A DNA stretch of 64,000 nucleotides from Natronorubrum sulfidifaciens JCM 14089 (GCF_000337735.1 NZ_AOHX01000045.1:41804-105803); one strand, 5' to 3'; shown: positions 9,410 through 19,914, counted from the stretch's first letter. The notes: generated by a model from the letters alone, not told the origin. A program made the numbers and translations.

Positions 9410-10522
9410 ATGGTGAAGACAACCGAAGCAAAACAGGTCTGTCGTGCCGCATCAACCCTTGTCTATCCAGAACTCGACTTTGATATCAAGTTGTGTGGAA
9501 AGTACACGAGAGAGGACTTTCTCGAAGTCCTTTCTCGGATCGCTTTTGATCAAGAGTTCGCCAATACAGGCGGGAAAACGCACCAGTTAGACCACAACGA
9601 ACCAGTTGACATCACGTCAACGGCTCGCAACTCGCTCGCAAAGTCACTTCTCTACCATCTTCGGAATCTGGAAGCGGACGCCATCGACGAGCAGTTCGAT
9701 GGCGTCCGCGATGATCTCTTCGAGGTCCTTCGGAAACGTCGACTGTTGCCCAGCTGTGTCGACGTCGCGATCGATCTTCACGAATGGCGGTTCTACGGTA
9801 CAGCCGACACAGATCACGTTCTCACCACCTACCCGGATCAAGGAACGACTCGAACGTACTGTTTTGCGACTCTCTGTATTGTGACTCCTGGGACACGATT
9901 TACGCTTGCTGTGCTTCCACTCGAAGAGAACGGCTTTCGCGCCAAGCGCGAAGCCGTTCGAACGCTGCTGGAGACCGCCCAGCAGTACATCTCACTCAGG
10001 CACGTCTATCTCGACCGTGGCTTCTACCAGGTCCACGTTGTCGCTGAATTGGAACAGCTCGGTGTCGATTACATCGTTCGTGCGCGTCCGAGCAAAGGAA
10101 TGAAAGACCGTCTCAGCGCCGGCGCTGAGACGGTTGTCGACGACTATCTCATGCAGCGCAAGCGGAAACCGACCGCATCGGCTCCTGTAATGATCTTTGT
10201 AGTCCCTCATCGCTCAGAAGAGGACGAGCACGTGTGGTTTGTCACAAACCTCGAGATCGCACCTGAGGCCGCTCGAGCGTACGCGGCGGCGTTCCGCCGC
10301 CGCTGGGGAATTGAGACCTCTTATCGCCAAATCGGAGACTTTCTTCCGAGAACGTCGTCGCCGACGTTCTCGGTGCGACTGTTCTACTTTCTGTTCGCAG
10401 TTGCGCTGTACAATCTCTGGGTTCTGGCGAACGTTCTCGTTACAGAGGGAGCGATTCCAGGAAAACCACCAATCTCGACGAGGATCTTCCGTGAATTCGT
10501 GCTCCTGACCGACTACGGATAG
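9410..10522 (+). CDS. ISH3-like family DDE transposase
   Basis: 370 residues. An N-terminal DNA-binding part (KYTREDFLEVLSRIAFDQ) precedes a DDE nuclease core: first Asp in VDVAIDLHEWRFYG, second in VYLDRGFYQVHVVAEL, and the Y-R-E-like block RRWGIETSYRQIGDFLPR with the catalytic Glu. A hydrophobic helix (LFYFLFAVALYNLWVLANVL) follows, typical of the ISH3/IS4-like clade. The ORF is intact, so the element may be active. The coding sequence contains five long near-perfect inverted repeats (about 9674, 9928, 10108, 10283, 10346), which is odd for a protein gene. An earlier start at 9386 adds eight residues. Confidence 0.85.
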   Translation: MVKTTEAKQVCRAASTLVYPELDFDIKLCGKYTREDFLEVLSRIAFDQEFANTGGKTHQLDHNEPVDITSTARNSLAKSLLYHLRNLEADAIDEQFDGVRDDLFEVLRKRRLLPSCVDVAIDLHEWRFYGTADTDHVLTTYPDQGTTRTYCFATLCIVTPGTRFTLAVLPLEENGFRAKREAVRTLLETAQQYISLRHVYLDRGFYQVHVVAELEQLGVDYIVRARPSKGMKDRLSAGAETVVDDYLMQRKRKPTASAPVMIFVVPHRSEEDEHVWFVTNLEIAPEAARAYAAAFRRRWGIETSYRQIGDFLPRTSSPTFSVRLFYFLFAVALYNLWVLANVLVTEGAIPGKPPISTRIFREFVLLTDYG

Positions 10523-10584
10523 ACCGCTCTCTGAGTCGACCGAGCAGATCGGTCAGGAAGAAGCAAAGCGAGTGACAACGCTTC

Positions 10585-10607
10585 GGAGCGCCGCTGTACG
10601 GCGCTCC
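10585..10607 (+). terminator. Hairpin after the transposase gene
   Basis: A perfect 9-bp stem (GGAGCGCCG/CGGCGCTCC) with a 5-base loop lies 62 bases after the transposase stop. A second small hairpin with a UUCG loop (AGTTGC/GCAACT) is at 10696-10711, next to the proposed right end. Either could end the transposase transcript or block read-through into the element. Confidence 0.4.
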
Positions 10608-10823
10608 TTCGCTTCTTTGATCGTGACGCTTCAGCTATCGCATGCTGGTGCCACCAACCACCGCAACGAATCAAAGAGTTTTAGATTATTTGAAGAGTTG
10701 CTTCGGCAACTACTGTAAACGGCGAGGTTTTGCGCCTGCTCATCCCATAAACGCGTGGTCGTGATCGAATCCGACACGCAAGCGTTCGCAGACGTGTGCA
10801 AATCAAACATGATCGAAAGAAAT

Positions 10824-10831
10824 ACTTATTA
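10824..10831 (+). promoter_or_regulatory. TATA box of the PAP2 gene
   Basis: ACTTATTA lies 22-29 bases before ATG 10853 in a locally AT-rich stretch just outside the insertion sequence. Confidence 0.45.
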
Positions 10832-10852
10832 GAAAAGTTAATAGTTGTCTGA

Positions 10853-11767
10853 ATGTGGTTCGATCCTGCTGTCATCGAAGCCGTCCGTGACGCTGTGCCG
10901 ACGTGGCTCGGAATCATCATGGTCGTGCTCTCGTATCTCGGGAGTGTCTATCTGATCGCACCCGCGATGATCGCTGCCTACTGGACCAACCGCGATCGTG
11001 TAGCGCCGTGGCTTGGCGGCGTTATCGGCTGTTACGGGCTGATGTCGCTCACCAAATCGTATCATACCGCGACACGTCCGACCGTCGACCCACCAGTCAG
11101 CGCCGACGCCTTCCCCACGTGGTTCGTCCCGTGGTACGAGCACGCGGCCCATATTTCCACAACGAGTTTTCCCAGCGGCCACACGATGGCTGCCACGATT
11201 ATCGTCGGCATGATCGCTCTCGAGTTACCGAGAAGCACCCTTCGAAACCGAGCGCTCGTCGGAATCACGCTCATCGGCTGGGTTGGGTTCACACGGGTCG
11301 GACTCGGTGTGCACTATCCCGGCGACGTGGCCGGCGGATTTATCTACGGCGTTGGCTTTCTCGGAAGCTACTATCTGCTCAGAAACGTCGTCTCGCGACG
11401 ATTACCGGTCGATGAGACGACGGCGACGTTCGCGATTGGATTGAGTTTCGGCGTGCTTGCCACGGTGTTCGTCGGGAGTCGAAACTCGCTGATCGTCTTC
11501 GGCGGCGGGCTTGGCGGACTACTCGCTTGGTACTCCGCACCGACGATTTCAGAGGCGATGCGACACGCCACCCTGCGGGTGTTGCTCCCGACTCTTGGAG
11601 CCGTTCTCGCCGTCGGGGTCTGGCTCGTGGCAGGTGAAGTCAGCAATGGAGTGGTCGTCGTCTGGTCTGCACTGTCTCTCGCAGTCGTCGTCCTCGTTCC
11701 ATGGTCCGTGCCGACACGTCGTTGCTGGTTGTCGGCAAAACGGTACAGCCGGCGACTTGCGAGATGA
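10853..11767 (+). CDS. PAP2-superfamily membrane phosphatase
   Basis: 304-residue integral membrane protein with about eight hydrophobic segments. The three phosphatase motifs are present: KSYHTATRP (K-x6-RP form), SFPSGHTMAA (about residues 104-113) and TRVGLGVHYPGDVAGG with the catalytic His and Asp. The family removes phosphate from lipid phosphates or polyprenyl diphosphates at the membrane surface; the substrate cannot be read from sequence. The C-terminal third adds hydrophobic helices beyond the minimal domain. Monocistronic. Confidence 0.88.
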   Translation: MWFDPAVIEAVRDAVPTWLGIIMVVLSYLGSVYLIAPAMIAAYWTNRDRVAPWLGGVIGCYGLMSLTKSYHTATRPTVDPPVSADAFPTWFVPWYEHAAHISTTSFPSGHTMAATIIVGMIALELPRSTLRNRALVGITLIGWVGFTRVGLGVHYPGDVAGGFIYGVGFLGSYYLLRNVVSRRLPVDETTATFAIGLSFGVLATVFVGSRNSLIVFGGGLGGLLAWYSAPTISEAMRHATLRVLLPTLGAVLAVGVWLVAGEVSNGVVVVWSALSLAVVVLVPWSVPTRRCWLSAKRYSRRLAR

Positions 11768-11840
11768 AAACCGCCTCGAGTCTCCAGCAATGGCCAGTCC
11801 TCACAAATATTTTTTGCCGTACGGTCCGTTTTTCTAGTGT

Positions 11841-12425
11841 ATGTACGTGCGGGACGCGAAAAACAGAGAGGAAGTCTGGCTGCTCGACCATATCGAGGCG
11901 ATGGGGCTCGACGAGACGGCGTTCCGCTCGCGCGACTACGTCGTCGCCGTCGACGAAGCATCCGGCGAAAAGGCAGGGTTCGGCCGCATTCGCATCCACA
12001 GAGTCGACGACGGTGCAGACATCTGTGAGTTGACCAGCATCGGCGTCTTAGAGGAGTGGCGAACTCAGGGCGTCGGGGCTCACGTCGTCGAACGCCTCGT
12101 CGAGTACGCCAGCGACGAGGATTTCGACACCGTCTACGCGTTGACCGGCGAAGGCAGCTATCTCGCCCAGTTTGGCTTCCGGCGAATCGACGACGCACGG
12201 CTTCCGGAACCGCTCCAACAGCGCCTGACCGACAAACGCGACGGCGTCGATCCCGAGGCCGTCCCCCTCGAACTCGAGCGCTCCCGGTTCCGGATGCCCG
12301 ACCGACTCCGGGAGGCGTTCAAGCACGCACCCGACGGCCGCGAGGAGTCGGCAGATGTCGAATCACCCGAGGACTTCGGGATCGACCCTGAATCGGCGAC
12401 GTACAAGTACGACACGGGCCAGTAA
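11841..12425 (+). CDS. GNAT-family N-acetyltransferase
   Basis: 194 residues. The GNAT core covers about residues 1-125, with the acetyl-CoA loop TSIGVLEEWRTQGVGAHVVERL (beta4 then Q/R-x-x-G-x-G/A) and the final strand YLAQFGFRRIDDARLPEPL, typical of small-molecule or amino-acid acetyltransferases. The C-terminal ~60 residues are an acidic extension without a known motif. An AT-rich box at 11807-11815 precedes the start. The following gene begins 4 bases after the stop, so the two are probably co-transcribed. Confidence 0.82.
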   Translation: MYVRDAKNREEVWLLDHIEAMGLDETAFRSRDYVVAVDEASGEKAGFGRIRIHRVDDGADICELTSIGVLEEWRTQGVGAHVVERLVEYASDEDFDTVYALTGEGSYLAQFGFRRIDDARLPEPLQQRLTDKRDGVDPEAVPLELERSRFRMPDRLREAFKHAPDGREESADVESPEDFGIDPESATYKYDTGQ

Positions 12426-12429
12426 CACG

Positions 12430-12738
12430 ATGCCATCGACCGACGAACATACCACGGGCGAAGACGACGACGGCGTCCGCGTCTGGCTCGTCGAGCGGAC
12501 GTACTCGGACGACGAACTGAACCTGATCATCCTGGTGTACGCCACCGAAGACGGCAGCCGCTACCACCGCCGCGAGCGTGCGCTGACGAGTTTCACCGGC
12601 CCTGCTCGAGAAACGAAAGCGGGATTGTGCGTCTCGCCGGATGCCGTGGGCACCGTCGACGACCCCGCGACTCGAGACCGGTATGCGACGGAGGCGCGCA
12701 GAATGGCCGCACGACACGACCCGGACGACGACGTCTGA
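12430..12738 (+). CDS. Conserved haloarchaeal hypothetical protein
   Basis: 102 residues, soluble and acidic. A predicted beta-rich core (VRVWLVERTYSDDELNLIILVYATEDGSRYHRRERAL) is followed by a helix rich in Arg and Ala. No catalytic motif is recognised. It starts 4 bases after the GNAT stop and is probably in the same transcript, so it may assist that enzyme. Confidence 0.7.
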   Translation: MPSTDEHTTGEDDDGVRVWLVERTYSDDELNLIILVYATEDGSRYHRRERALTSFTGPARETKAGLCVSPDAVGTVDDPATRDRYATEARRMAARHDPDDDV

Positions 12739-12832
12739 GAGGGATTGCTGTCCCTCTGAGTGGCCCGCGACTCGAGGCGACGCCGGGCGCGTTCATCAAA
12801 CTTCAAGCCCCACCCCATCCACGGTAACGATA

Positions 12833-14524
<1,692 letters not shown>

Positions 14525-14645
14525 ACGGGGCTGTCCTCGAGTCGAAGCAGCTGTTTTTGCGGCGGCGTGTCACAGGTCGGGCACAGGGTAGCGAACATCG
14601 GAATCATAATATTATGAGATTCCCTCCCGTCGAAATAGTTCACTA

Positions 14646-15041
14646 ATGTACACAATTGAACAGACGGAGTTCGGGTTCAAGATTACGTTTGCTGGGAAGA
14701 TGGACGAACAAGAGCTTCAGGAGTGGACCGACGACTCTCGAACGGCGTTACAGGACGCGCCCGACGAGTTCGGCGTTCTCGTCGACATGCGGGAGTTGAA
14801 CCTGCTCAGCGACGACGAACAGCAGGTCATGCGGGCGGGACAGCAACACTACCAGGACGCAGGAATGGTTCGCTCGAGCGTGGTGCTCGACTCGGCGATT
14901 CTGACGCTGCAGTTTCGCCGCCTCGCCAAGGAGTCGGGAATCTACGACTGGGAACGGTATCTCAACGCCGGGACGACCGACGACTGGCACCAGCAGGCCG
15001 TCGACTGGCTCGTCGACGGCGTCGATCCTGATTATCAGTAG
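14646..15041 (+). CDS. SpoIIAA/STAS-like protein
   Basis: 131 residues, soluble. Alternating strands and helices (FGFKITFAGKMDEQELQEW; FGVLVDMRELNLLSDDEQQVMRAGQQ; SSVVLDSAILTLQFRRLAKESG; ERYLNAG) match the CRAL-TRIO/STAS-like fold of SpoIIAA-like proteins that follow stress or signalling genes in many genomes. No phosphorylatable serine motif of true anti-anti-sigma factors is evident, as expected in archaea. Function unknown. Confidence 0.6.
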   Translation: MYTIEQTEFGFKITFAGKMDEQELQEWTDDSRTALQDAPDEFGVLVDMRELNLLSDDEQQVMRAGQQHYQDAGMVRSSVVLDSAILTLQFRRLAKESGIYDWERYLNAGTTDDWHQQAVDWLVDGVDPDYQ

Positions 15042-15146
15042 CGTGTCCGTTTCGTATGGCGACCACCGCGTCCGGGCCGGCAGCGCGGGCTGTTCTCGAG
15101 GCGGTGCTGGATCGGTTTGAAGAGCCGGGCCAGTGATCGTTGTCGT

Positions 15147-15986
15147 ATGGATTCACGTTCGACGGTGTCGACAGCAACAGTGACGGTTGGCGATACCGAG
15201 ATTCCGACGCTCGGTTTCGGCACCGCGCGGATGACCGGCGACGAGTGCCAACGGGCCGTCGAACGGGCCCTCGAGGTCGGCTACCGCCACATCGACACCG
15301 CCCAGCTGTACGACAACGAGCGTGCCGTCGGCGCGGCCGTCGCCGCAAGCGAGGTCGACCGCGACGACGTCTTTATCGTTACCAAAGTCCATCCCGACAA
15401 CGCCGCTTTCGACGACGTTCTCGAGTCGACACACGCAAGCCTCGAGCGACTCAGCCTGTCGACCGTCGACCTCCTCTTGCTCCACGCGCCGAGCGAGCAG
15501 GCCCCGCTCGAGGAGACGCTGGCGGCGATGAACGACCTCCAGAACGACGGTCACGTCGACCAGATCGGTGTCAGCAACTTCGACATCGATGGCCTCGAGG
15601 CCGCCCGCGAGCACTCCGCAACGCCGATCGTCGCGAATCAGGTCAAATACCATCCCTATCATCATCAGGACGAGCTGCTCGAGTACTGTGTCGACCACGG
15701 GATCTGTCTCACCGCGTACAGCCCACTCGCGGAGGGCGTCGTGCCGGGCGATGATCGACTCGAGGCGGTCGGCGAGCCCTATGACAAGTCAGCAGCACAG
15801 GTCGCGCTGCGGTGGCTGCTCCAGCAACCGGCCGTCGCAGCGATTCCAAAGGCCGCGAACCGCCGGCACATCGAAGCGAACGCGGACGTCTTCGAGTTCG
15901 AGCTGTCGCCCGACGAACTGGCGGCCGTCGCCGCGGTCGGCGATGGTCGCTGGGACCGACTGGCGACCACGCTCGGGCTTCGGTAA
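15147..15986 (+). CDS. Aldo/keto reductase
   Basis: 279-residue (beta/alpha)8 NADPH-dependent reductase. The catalytic tetrad can be placed: Asp and Tyr in GYRHIDTAQLYDNE, Lys in DVFIVTKVHPDN, His in DLLLLHAPS. Family blocks IGVSNFDIDGLEAA, ANQVKYHPYHHQDELLEYC and the nucleotide-phosphate site AAIPKAANRRHIEAN are present. Similar to 2,5-diketo-gluconate reductase/AKR5-type enzymes; the carbonyl substrate is unknown. Start at ATG 15147. Confidence 0.92.
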   Translation: MDSRSTVSTATVTVGDTEIPTLGFGTARMTGDECQRAVERALEVGYRHIDTAQLYDNERAVGAAVAASEVDRDDVFIVTKVHPDNAAFDDVLESTHASLERLSLSTVDLLLLHAPSEQAPLEETLAAMNDLQNDGHVDQIGVSNFDIDGLEAAREHSATPIVANQVKYHPYHHQDELLEYCVDHGICLTAYSPLAEGVVPGDDRLEAVGEPYDKSAAQVALRWLLQQPAVAAIPKAANRRHIEANADVFEFELSPDELAAVAAVGDGRWDRLATTLGLR

Positions 15987-16027
15987 CGGCTGAACTCGAG
16001 GCGTCGATTCCGCGGTCGGTCGCGATC

Positions 16028-16342
16028 TTATCGAAGTCGAACGGCCGTGCCGTAGGCCATCACTTCGGAGCCGCCGTCGGTGATCTGAGAGGTCTCGAGG
16101 CGGACGTTGACGACGGCATCGGCACCCATTCGTTCGGCGTCTGCGACCATGCGGTCGATCGCCTCGTCTCGCGCCTTCGAGAGGAGGTCGGAGTACGCTT
16201 TGAGTTCGCCGCCGAAGACGTTGCGAATCGACTGGGTGATATCACGGCCGACGTTCCGCGCTTCGACGGTGTTTCCGCGGGCAATTCCGAGCGTCTCGAC
16301 GATGTCGCGGTTGGGGACTGTTTCGGTGTTCGTGATCTGCAT
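16028..16342 (-). CDS. YbjQ/UPF0145 (DUF74) family protein
   Basis: 104 residues, the standard size of the heavy-metal-binding-domain YbjQ family. MQITNTETVPNRDIVETLGIARGNTVEARN and GELKAYSDLLSKARDEAIDRMVADAERMGADAVVNVRLE are signature blocks. Proteins of the family form pentamer rings of unknown function. ATG 16342 is supported by a TATATACT box at 16371-16378. Confidence 0.9.
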   Translation of the reverse strand: MQITNTETVPNRDIVETLGIARGNTVEARNVGRDITQSIRNVFGGELKAYSDLLSKARDEAIDRMVADAERMGADAVVNVRLETSQITDGGSEVMAYGTAVRLR

Positions 16343-16370
16343 TCGAATGCGACAGTATGCTCGTCGTGAG

Positions 16371-16378
16371 TATATACT
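16371..16378 (-). promoter_or_regulatory. TATA box of the YbjQ-family gene
   Basis: TATATACT read on either strand as a near-palindrome, 29-36 bases upstream of the reverse-strand ATG at 16342. Confidence 0.5.
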
Positions 16379-16411
16379 CGCTGGGCCAGCGTCGGCGATT
16401 GATATCACCGC

Positions 16412-16419
16412 GATATTTG
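16412..16419 (+). promoter_or_regulatory. TATA box of the epimerase gene
   Basis: GATATTTG lies 25-32 bases before ATG 16444; this and the divergent YbjQ promoter share a 100-base spacer. Confidence 0.45.
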
Positions 16420-16443
16420 TCACCCCTCACGAAACGGTCACCC

Positions 16444-16827
16444 ATGCACTTCGATCACGCGGGAATCGCAACCGAAGACGCACGAGAACTCGCAACGCTG
16501 TACGAAGACCTGTTCGGCCTCGAGGCCGTCCACGAAGAGGAGTTCGACGGAATGCGCGTGGTCTTCCTCGAGTGTGGTGAGAGCTACCTCGAGTTGCTCG
16601 AACCGCTCGAAGACGGCACAATCGCGCGCTATCTCGACGCTAACGGGGCTGGCATCCACCACCTCGCGCTCGCGACGGACGACATCGAGGGCGCACTCGA
16701 GCGCGCACGCAAGCACGACGTGACGCTGATCGACGAGGAGCCACGACCCGGTGCGTGGGGCCACGAGGTCGCCTTTTTACATCCAAAAGACACGGGCGGC
16801 ATTCTGGTCGAGTTCGTCGAGCACTGA
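16444..16827 (+). CDS. mce: Methylmalonyl-CoA epimerase
   Basis: 127-residue VOC-fold metalloenzyme that interconverts (S)- and (R)-methylmalonyl-CoA, feeding the mutase. Two beta-alpha-beta-beta-beta repeats are seen: MHFDHAGIATEDAREL begins the first with its metal-binding His, followed by SYLELLEPL with an acidic ligand; AGIHHLALATDDIEGAL begins the second, which ends in GGILVEFVEH. Length and motifs are those of the family. With the nearby mcmA it forms part of propionyl-CoA catabolism, although the mutase copy here carries a stop codon. Confidence 0.92.
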   Translation: MHFDHAGIATEDARELATLYEDLFGLEAVHEEEFDGMRVVFLECGESYLELLEPLEDGTIARYLDANGAGIHHLALATDDIEGALERARKHDVTLIDEEPRPGAWGHEVAFLHPKDTGGILVEFVEH

Positions 16828-16861
16828 TCGCGGCCGACCGGCGTCACCGACGCGACTCGAG

Positions 16862-17254
16862 TTACCGATCCGGCTCGTCGCGCTCGTCGATGGCCCCGGA
16901 CCCGACATCGATGCGGTGTGGCTCGCGCCGCTCGCGTCGTTCGTCGCCGTCGCCGCCGACCGGAATCTTCGTCTGGAGAGCGCTGGCGAACGACTGGACT
17001 CGGTCGACCAGCGTCTCGACTTCGTCCTCGAACTGTTCGACGGAGCGTTCGACGTAGTGGACCCGACCTGATGGAATCCGTCGAACGATATCGTGGCCCT
17101 GGTCGTCCTCGTCGGTCTTGATGATCCAGTGGTCCTGAAAGTAGGCGACGTGTTCGTTCGGCACCGTCTTTTCGACCGTCCCCTCGTCAGGATCGTCGTA
17201 GACGATGGTCGCATCGCCGAGTTCGCGCTCGAGTTCGAGGTCGTCGTCAACCAT
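16862..17254 (-). CDS. Conserved haloarchaeal hypothetical protein
   Basis: 130 residues, very acidic. The N-terminal half (DATIVYDDPDEGTVEKTVPNEHVAYFQDHWIIKTDEDDQGHD) looks like a small beta domain; the middle (VERSVEQFEDEVETLVDRVQSFASAL) is a predicted helix, and the tail is charged and probably disordered. No known motif. ATG 17254 is chosen because the upstream extension has no conserved character. Confidence 0.65.
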   Translation of the reverse strand: MVDDDLELERELGDATIVYDDPDEGTVEKTVPNEHVAYFQDHWIIKTDEDDQGHDIVRRIPSGRVHYVERSVEQFEDEVETLVDRVQSFASALQTKIPVGGDGDERRERREPHRIDVGSGAIDERDEPDR

Positions 17255-17336
17255 GCGACTGAGTAGTGGAGGAGCGCGGGAGAAACATGTGCTTGCGAAC
17301 AACGGGAAACTGCGGGTGAACGCAAACGGTGAGCGT

Positions 17337-18005
17337 TCAGCCGAAGTTCTCGATCAGCGCCTCGTCGGAATCGCCACCGGCGTCCTCGAGTGCGTCCGCG
17401 ACGGCCGTCACGAACGATTCGAAGCCGAAGGCGTAGAGTTGGCCGTCCGCGTGGTGGGTCTCGATCGCATCGGCCAGTCCGCCGTCATCGTCCACATCGA
17501 GAATCACGACGGCTGCGCCCGCATCCTCGAGGGCCTCGAGCCGATCGACGTGTGCTGGCTCGTCGTCCTGGTAGATGACGACCGCGTTGTGACCTGATTC
17601 CTCGGCTGCTTCGGCGATCGACACTGCAGGACCAACCCCCGGACCGCCGGCGACGGCGACCACGTCCTCGTCACGCTCGTACGTGATCGTCCCGAACGGA
17701 CCGTCGATGTGGACGGTTTCGCCGCCCTCGAGGTCGGCGAGCCACGGCGAGAGGTCGCCGTCGGGGTCGATTCCGACCGTGATCTCGAACGTCTCGTCGA
17801 CGGACGGCGACGAGAGCGTGTAGTGGCGCATGACGACGTCATCCTCGTCGATCGCTTCGTCTTCCGCAACGTCCCAAGGGATGGCTCGGAGCAAGACGAA
17901 CTGGCCGGGTGCGGCATCGAACCCTGCTGGCGTCTCGAGCTCGAGTGCGACGGTGCCGGGGCCGACTTCACGTACTGATTCGACGGAAACTGGCGTCCCT
18001 TCCAT
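17337..18005 (-). CDS. FAD/NAD(P)-binding oxidoreductase (ferredoxin-NADP reductase-like)
   Basis: 222 residues. A FAD-binding beta barrel (VALELETPAGFDAAPGQFVLLRA, then MRHYTLSSPS with the R-x-Y-[ST]-x-x-S flavin motif) is followed by the NAD(P) domain (VVAVAGGPGVGPAVSIAEAA, AVVIYQDDEPAHVDRLEAL). The C-terminus ends LYAFGFESFV rather than the usual CGP/FxxxW, so hydride partner and specificity are unclear. It could pass electrons to a ferredoxin or oxygenase. It faces korA divergently and ends 83 bases from the 16862-17254 gene. Confidence 0.82.
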   Translation of the reverse strand: MEGTPVSVESVREVGPGTVALELETPAGFDAAPGQFVLLRAIPWDVAEDEAIDEDDVVMRHYTLSSPSVDETFEITVGIDPDGDLSPWLADLEGGETVHIDGPFGTITYERDEDVVAVAGGPGVGPAVSIAEAAEESGHNAVVIYQDDEPAHVDRLEALEDAGAAVVILDVDDDGGLADAIETHHADGQLYAFGFESFVTAVADALEDAGGDSDEALIENFG

Positions 18006-18156
18006 GTCGAATCGGTTCGGTGGGAACGTGAAAAGGCGTTCCGTTCGAACCGTCAAAACACACTCGTGTGTGAGTTAATAGCCCACTCTAATGGGCGGTG
18101 AATCGGTTGAGGTTTCAGAAGCCTTTTCATTTACTGGGGAAAAGGTTCTGCATAAC

Positions 18157-19914
18157 ATGGCTGAGGATCTCAACTGGGCGGTCGGAGGTGAAGCCGGTGA
18201 TGGTATCGACTCCACCGGTAAAATCTTCGCTCAGGCACTTTCCCGAGCCGGACGGCACGTATTCACGTCGAAAGACTTCGCGTCACGAATCCGCGGTGGC
18301 TACACAGCATACAAGATTCGTACCTCTGTTGATCGAGTTCAAAGCGTCGTCGACCGACTGGACATTCTGGTCGCACTGACACAACGAACCATCGACGAGA
18401 ATCTCGACGAACTCCACGCTGACAGCGCCATCATCTACGACGGTGAGCGCTCGTGGGAGGCCGAGATTCCGGAGGAGATGAACGCCGTCGACGTCCCCCT
18501 AAAATCACTCGCCGAAGACGCCGGTGGTGCGATCATGCGCAACATCGTCGCACTCGGTGCCGCATGTGAGATTACCGGCTTCAACGTCGAATACCTCGAC
18601 GAAGCCTTAGAGAAGCGCTTCGGTGGCAAGGGCTCGAAGATCGTCGAGAACAACAAAGCGGCCGCCCGCGCAGGCCAGGAATACGTCCAGGAACACTACG
18701 ATCTGGATCACCTCGGCTACGACCTCGAGACGACCGACAACGATTACGTCCTCCTCAACGGCAACGAGGCGATCGGGATGGGCGCACTCGCCGCTGGCTG
18801 TCGCTTCTACGCCGGCTATCCGATCACGCCCGCGACCTCGATCATGGAGTACCTGACGGGGCGTATCGAAGAGTACGGCGGCCACGTCGTCCAAGCCGAA
18901 GACGAGCTGTCGGCGATCAACATGGCCCTCGGTGGTGCCCGCGCTGGTGCTCGCTCGATGACCGCCACGTCCGGTGCCGGGATCGACCTCATGACCGAGA
19001 CGTTCGGCCTGATCGCGACCAGCGAGACGCCGCTTGTGATCACCGACGTTCAGCGATCCGGTCCCTCGACCGGGATGCCAACGAAACAGGAACAGGGCGA
19101 CCTCAACATGGCGCTGTACGGTGGTCACGGCGAGGTCCCACGCTTCGTCGTCGCTCCGACGTCGATCGACGAGTGTTTCTGGAAGACCATCGAGGCGTTC
19201 AACCTCGCCGAAAAGTACCAGACGCCGGTGTTCCTGATCTCCGATCTGGCGATGTCGGTCACCGAACAGACGTTCGCGCCTGAAACGTTCGACATGGACG
19301 CTGTCGAGATCGACCGCGGGAAACTCGTCGACGACGACAGCGTCGACGAGTGGCTCGACGAGCAGGGCCGATTCCGCGCCCACGCCGTCACCGACGACGG
19401 TGTCAGCCCACGTGCCATTCCGGGAACGATCGACGGTGCCCACATGAGCACGGGACTCGAGCACGACGAACTCGGTCGCCGGACCGAAGACCAGGACGAG
19501 CGTGTCCAGCAGGTCGACAAGCGCTCCCGGAAGGTCGAGACCGCAAAAGAAGACGAAAACTGGGAGTACCGCGAGTTCGGCGACGAAGACGCCGACAACC
19601 TTATCCTCTCCTGGGGCTCCAACGAAGGCGCACTCGCCGAAGCGCTCGACTACCTCGAGGACGACGGGATCGATGTCCGCGTCATCTCGGTGCCGTACAT
19701 CTTCCCACGACCGGACCTCACCGACGAGATCGAGGCCGCAGACGACGTGATCGTCGTCGAGTGTAACGCGACCGGACAGTTCGCGGACCTGATCGAACAC
19801 GACGTGCTTACCCGTGTGAAACGCATTAACAAGTACACCGGCGTCCGCTTCAAGGCGGACGAACTCGCCGAACAGATCACCGAGAAACTCTCCGAAGAGG
19901 TGCCAGCACAATGA
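18157..19914 (+). CDS. korA: 2-oxoacid:ferredoxin oxidoreductase, fused gamma-alpha subunit
   Basis: 585 residues. Oxidative decarboxylation of a 2-oxoacid (probably 2-oxoglutarate) with CoA and ferredoxin. Residues 1-180 are the gamma domain (VGGEAGDGIDSTGKIFAQAL); from ~200 comes the alpha pyrimidine-binding domain (NGNEAIGMGALAAGCRFYAG, GYPITPATSIMEYL, SGAGIDLMTETFGL) and then the transketolase C-terminal-like domain (NLILSWGSNEGALAEAL). ATG 18157 is chosen because the domain begins there; the longer frame from 18091 has no match. The stop overlaps the start of korB by 4 bases, so the subunits are translationally coupled. Confidence 0.93.
   Translation: MAEDLNWAVGGEAGDGIDSTGKIFAQALSRAGRHVFTSKDFASRIRGGYTAYKIRTSVDRVQSVVDRLDILVALTQRTIDENLDELHADSAIIYDGERSWEAEIPEEMNAVDVPLKSLAEDAGGAIMRNIVALGAACEITGFNVEYLDEALEKRFGGKGSKIVENNKAAARAGQEYVQEHYDLDHLGYDLETTDNDYVLLNGNEAIGMGALAAGCRFYAGYPITPATSIMEYLTGRIEEYGGHVVQAEDELSAINMALGGARAGARSMTATSGAGIDLMTETFGLIATSETPLVITDVQRSGPSTGMPTKQEQGDLNMALYGGHGEVPRFVVAPTSIDECFWKTIEAFNLAEKYQTPVFLISDLAMSVTEQTFAPETFDMDAVEIDRGKLVDDDSVDEWLDEQGRFRAHAVTDDGVSPRAIPGTIDGAHMSTGLEHDELGRRTEDQDERVQQVDKRSRKVETAKEDENWEYREFGDEDADNLILSWGSNEGALAEALDYLEDDGIDVRVISVPYIFPRPDLTDEIEAADDVIVVECNATGQFADLIEHDVLTRVKRINKYTGVRFKADELAEQITEKLSEEVPAQ

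Larger units (their letters stand above)
9315..10717 (+). mobile_element. ISH3-like insertion sequence (ends tentative)
   Basis: An insertion sequence of about 1.4 kb around the transposase gene. Candidate ends are TACAGT at 9315 and its complement ACTGTA ending at 10717; the implied 1403 bp agrees with ISH3-type elements. I found no clear flanking target duplication (CATAG versus AACGG), so the exact ends are uncertain. A short ORF opening MPLKWVLGVDEGEMCHS (from 9265) runs into the left end and may be an interrupted gene. A CATCCTCCCCGGCGTGAA string at 9342-9359 resembles IS200/IS605 end sequence, suggesting older insertions here. Confidence 0.55.

Noticed and set aside
15056..15136. 26-codon ORF before the aldo/keto reductase
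   Set aside because: Low-complexity Ala/Arg-rich peptide without a promoter or coupling; more likely chance.
18607..19911. 434-codon reverse frame opposite korA
   Set aside because: Shadow frame; korA on the forward strand shows all family motifs and is coupled to korB.
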